Positions 60,940 through 64,000 of a stretch of 64,000 nt of DNA are shown here, one piece after another. Made by a program: the position numbers and the translations under genes. This DNA is from Ailanthus altissimus. Taxonomy: Eukaryota; Streptophyta; Magnoliopsida; Sapindales; Simaroubaceae. The number at the start of each line of letters is the position of its first letter. Positions within the stretch are counted from its first letter, which is position 1. The notes below the pieces were generated by a model. It was not told the origin of the DNA and ran no database searches. It saw only the letters and a list, made by a program, of their open reading frames with translations. The DNA lies in the NCBI GenBank assembly GCA_946807835.1, contig OX327702.1, positions 10,602,001 through 10,666,000 of the forward strand. Reading direction: 5' to 3'.

Positions 60940-61960
60940 GATTCTTTGTTATAGCATAAAAGATTAGGACACGCAAGCATGCATTTGATTTCTAAAATTT
61001 TCAAAAATGATCCTGTTAGAGGTCTTTCTAAATTATCTTTTGAAAAAGATAAAATTTGTGAAGCATGTGAATTTAGAAATAAACAAAATCATCTTTTAAA
61101 AACAAAGATTATATTTTCACAACTAGACCACTTCAATTGCTTCACTTTGACTTATTTGGACTAACTAAAGTTGCTAACCTAGATGGCAAGCATTATGCAT
61201 TTGTGATAGTTGATGATTTCACAAGATTTATATAGGTTTTGTTTTTGGCTTAAAAAGATAAAACTTTAAAAGCTTTTATAAATTTTTGCAAGAACGTTCA
61301 AATTGAAAAAACGTGTTCAATTTCATACATTAGGAGTGATCATGGTAGGGAATTTGAAAACCACTCATTTATAGATTTTTGTAATGATCATAGAATCCAA
61401 CACCAATTCTCATTACTTAGAACACCTCAACAAAATGGAGTTATTGAAAGAAAAAATATGTCTATTCAAGAAATAGCTAGGACCATGTTGCATGATAATG
61501 CTTTACCATAATATCTTTTGGCTGAAGCCGTTAACACTGCTTTTATGTATTAAATAGAGTATTGATTAGTCCTTATTTGAATAAGACTTCGTATAAGCTT
61601 TGGAAAAATAGAAAACCAAACATTGGATATTTTAAAGTATTTGGTTGTAAATGTTTTATCTTGAATATTAAGGATAATATTGGTAAATGTGATTCAAAAT
61701 ATGATGTTGGAATCTTTCTTGGCTACTTTATGACTAGCAAAGCATATAGAATTTTTAATAAAAGAACCTTAGTCATTAAGGAAATCATGCATGTTATCTT
61801 TGATGAGACTAATAAATCTATTGCCAAGAATGCACAAGAAGATGAAATAGTTAAAATAGAAAATGGTGTGCACAAAGTTCAACTAGAAGAAAACAAAAAG
61901 GATGAACCCAATGACATTAGCCTTAAAGAAAAAGAGGAGAATCAAAGAAAGAAAGAAGTT
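60940..61960 (+). pseudogene. Copia-3 GAG-pre-integrase and integrase
   Basis: HKRLGHASMHLISKI and ICEACEFRNKQN (H...CxxC, zinc-binding N-terminus) lie near 60955-61090. The core follows in another frame: GKHYAFVIVDDFTRFI, IRSDHGREFENHSFIDFC and PQQNGVIERKNMSIQEIART, which carry the visible Asp and Glu positions of the D-D-35-E triad. The C-terminal part is 61562-61963 (KTSYKLWKNRKPNIGYFKVF). Two stops replace Trp and one follows MLHDNALP. Confidence 0.82.
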
Positions 61961-62011
61961 TAAAATGAAGAAGAATGAGGTGATAATAATGCTCAATCAC
62001 TCCATAAGGCA

Positions 62012-62971
62012 TTGAGGTTTACATCTTCTCACCTTTTAGAAAATATTATTGGTGAACCATCTTCTCACCCTTTAGATAATATTATTGGTGATCCATCACA
62101 TGGCATCAAAACTAGATCACCACTTAGGCACATTTGTAATAACAGGGCATTCGTATCTCAAATTGAACCTAAGAACTTTCTTGAAGCCGAAAAAGATGAA
62201 CATTGGATAATGGCAATGCAAGAGGAGTTAAATCAATTTGAGAGAAATCAAGTTTGGACATTAGTACCTAGACTACAACATCAATCTATAATAGGCACTA
62301 AATGGGTTTTTAGAAATAAAATGGATGAATCTGGAATAGTTGTTAGAAATAAAGCTAGATTAGTTGCACAAAGGTATAATCAAGAAGAAAGAATTGATTT
62401 TGATGAAACTTATACACCTGTAGTTAGACTTGAATCCATTAGGTTATTACTTGTTTATGCATGTTATAAGAATTTCACTTTATATCAAATGGATGTGAAA
62501 AGTATATTTTTAAATGGTTTTATTATGGAAGAAGTTTATGTAAAACAACCTTTTGGCTTTGAAAATAAGAAGTTTCCAAATTATATATATAGGTTGTCTG
62601 AAGTATTATATGGTTTAAAGTAAGCGCCTAAGGCATAGTATGAACGTTTAAGCAAATTCGTTATTGAAAATGGTTTTTCAATGAGAAAAGCTAATAACAC
62701 ATCATTCATTAAGAATAAGGACCATAACATACTTATTATGCAAATTTATGTTGATGATATTATTTTTGGATCCACTAATGAATCTCTATGTAAGGAATTT
62801 TCAACTTGTATGAACAACGAATTTAAGATGAGTATGATGGGAGAACTCAAATTCTTTCTTAGACTTCAAATCAAGCAAATAAGAGATGAGATCTTCATCA
62901 ATCAATCCAAATACATTAAAGATCTTCTTAAAAGATTTGAATTACAAAATGGAAAGAGTGCATCAACTTAA
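62012..62971 (+). pseudogene. Copia-3 reverse transcriptase
   Basis: Two long frames in register, 62012-62623 and 62681-62971. Motifs: WIMAMQEELNQFERNQVWTL, GTKWVFRNKMDESG, YTPVVRLESIRLLL, YQMDVKSIFLNGF and EEVYVKQPFGFE, then IYRLSEVLYGLK followed by two stops exactly where Gln and Trp are expected (K-Q-AP-x-A-W). The catalytic box YVDDIIFGSTN is intact at 62747 onward. After it come GELKFFLRLQIKQ and YIKDLLKRF. This is the best-preserved coding stretch among the retroelements here. Confidence 0.88.
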
Positions 62972-63040
62972 ATGAGCTTATCTATCAAGCTCGACAAAGA
63001 TGAGAAATGAGAAAAAGTAGACATCAAGAAATATCAAGTT

Positions 63041-63474
63041 ATGATTGGCTCTCTTTTATATTTAACTGCTAGTAGGCTGGACATTATGTTTAGTGCATAC
63101 CTACGTGTGAGATTCCAATCATGTCCTAAAGTCTCACATCTAGTTGTCGTAAAACAAATTTTTAGATATTTACATGGCACAATGAACCTATGGTTATGGT
63201 ACTCAAAAGGCACTCAATTTAACCTCATTGATTATTCGAATGACGACTTTGTCGGATACAAAGTGGATAGAAAGAGCATAAGTGGGATTTGTTATTTCTT
63301 AGGTTATTTACTTGTCTCATGGGCTAGTAAGAAACAAAATTCAGTAGCTACGTCAACTGTCGAGGCCAAATATATTACCACTAGTAGTTGTTGTACTCAA
63401 ACATTTTGGATGAGACAAACCCTTAGGGACTTTGACGTTTAAATAGGAAATTCTCCTATTATATGTGACTATAC
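63041..63474 (+). pseudogene. Copia-3 RNase H
   Basis: MIGSLLYLTASRLDIMFSAY, then KQIFRYLHGTMNLWLWYSKG, YSNDDFVGYKVDRKSISG, YFLGYLLVSWASKKQNSVA and STVEAKYITTSS: the copia connection and RNase H region, with the acidic residues of YSDADYAG changed to YSNDDFVG. It runs to a stop after RDFDV and continues as NSPIICDYT until the LTR-A insertion at 63475. Confidence 0.85.
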
Positions 63475-64000
63475 TGTTAGGGTCGGTGCTTATTTGCCAT
63501 CCCTGAATGTACATATACTAGTGTATTTATACAAATGTATATTTTTATTAAATCGCTAATACCCATTAATATGGTACTATGTAATGTAACGTTACGGACA
63601 TGATATGATCTGAAGGTGTTTAGATTAGATCTAAAGGAGTTTAGATAAGGGCTTACAGTTAGCTACGCTGAGAGATATAAATGCTAAATATTAGCACAGC
63701 TAAGTGTTAGTTGGCTATAATACTCAGCAGATCCAAGAGTTTGAGCCTTGTCTGTAATGGGACATAGACCTGGGAATATACCAGTAACTGCATAGTTGCA
63801 AGAGTTGCAATTAGGTGTTAGGAAATGCTAGTTACGTGAGTATGTTCTCGAATTATAGTTCCTGATCTATTTCTGCTGATGCGGGTCTGTCGGTGGATAC
63901 CTTTATATAAGATCAACATATGTCATAGCTATAGGGTATAGATGGTTGTTCCTAACTGACTATGAGCTTGGAGCTCGTATTGATATATGGGTATCCAATT
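63475..64000 (+). mobile_element. LTR-A copy inserted in Copia-3, cut by window end
   Basis: It starts TGTTAGGGTCGGTGCTTATT and follows the LTR-A block order to the last base. The five bases before it are TATAC, the expected TSD. Whether it is a solo LTR or a full element cannot be told from this window. Confidence 0.85.

Larger units (their letters stand above)
46571..64000 (+). mobile_element. Copia-3: SIRE-like Ty1-copia, nested, runs past window end
   Basis: Visible parts, in order: the 3' part of a 5' LTR (46571-47217), PBS, gag (47273-47902, resuming 56524-57386), gag C-terminus and protease (60284-60830), integrase (about 60950-61960), RT (62012-62971) and RNase H (63041-63474). Inserted in it are a gypsy element, a GC-rich retroposon and an LTR-A copy at 63475. 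Its 3' end lies outside the window. Confidence 0.82.

Noticed and set aside
1..64000. Bacterial-type systems (operons, CRISPR arrays, riboswitches)
   Set aside because: The DNA is plant nuclear. The repeats present are TE-derived, and none has the short, evenly spaced repeat-spacer pattern of a CRISPR array.

Overview
The window is nuclear DNA from a flowering plant, most likely a eudicot. Evidence: two intron-containing loci that splice into plant-typical proteins (a WAT1-type transporter and a TDBD-domain protein), very AT-rich intergenic DNA, and a dense nest of plant LTR retrotransposons. All calls were made by eye, with no database search. Element boundaries rest on TG...CA ends, target-site duplications (TSDs) and primer-binding sites (PBS). 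Family names such as SIRE-like, Tekay-like and Athila-like are by resemblance. Layout: 1-1370 is a truncated minus-strand copy of an LTR family called LTR-A here. 1371-4400 is AT-rich intergenic DNA with a degenerate tandem repeat. 4404-6559 (+) is a seven-exon WAT1-related (EamA/nodulin MtN21-type) gene broken by a 1-nt and a 2-nt deletion. 8112-10948 (-) is an apparently intact five-exon gene for a 534-residue TDBD-domain protein, with up to two 5'UTR exons to about 11.66 kb. These two loci converge. From about 11.85 kb to the end, everything recognisable is repeat-derived. A tandem duplication of about 1.08 kb joins the gene's upstream flank to the end of Copia-2, a minus-strand Ty1-copia element (13004-30943, TSD ATAAT). 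Copia-2 carries a Tekay-like solo LTR (itself hit by a TGATAAGGG-type LTR), a hAT-like element with an internal minisatellite, a gypsy solo LTR, and a composite LTR-A array. After 2 kb of AT-rich DNA comes a plus-strand copia of the LTR-A family (Copia-A, 33029-46570), whose leader was hit by an LTR-A solo LTR and whose 3' LTR was hit by another Tekay-like solo LTR. Next is a SIRE-like Ty1-copia (Copia-3, 46571 to beyond the window). It was disrupted by an Athila-like gypsy element (47903-56518), by a GC-rich A-tailed retroposon (57387-60283) that itself holds a solo LTR, and by another LTR-A copy at 63475 running off the end. None of the retrotransposon reading frames is intact, and many stops fit C-to-T or G-to-A decay. 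Working together: the two host loci show no functional link, and the TE coding regions are decayed fragments. The most interesting signals are (a) consecutive stem-loops inside LTR-A whose arms change together between copies, as expected for a conserved RNA or DNA structure; (b) the composite LTR-A array; (c) repeat-rich leaders of two retrotransposons; (d) a 13-14-residue repeat tract in the TDBD protein; and (e) an unidentified GC-rich retroposon.
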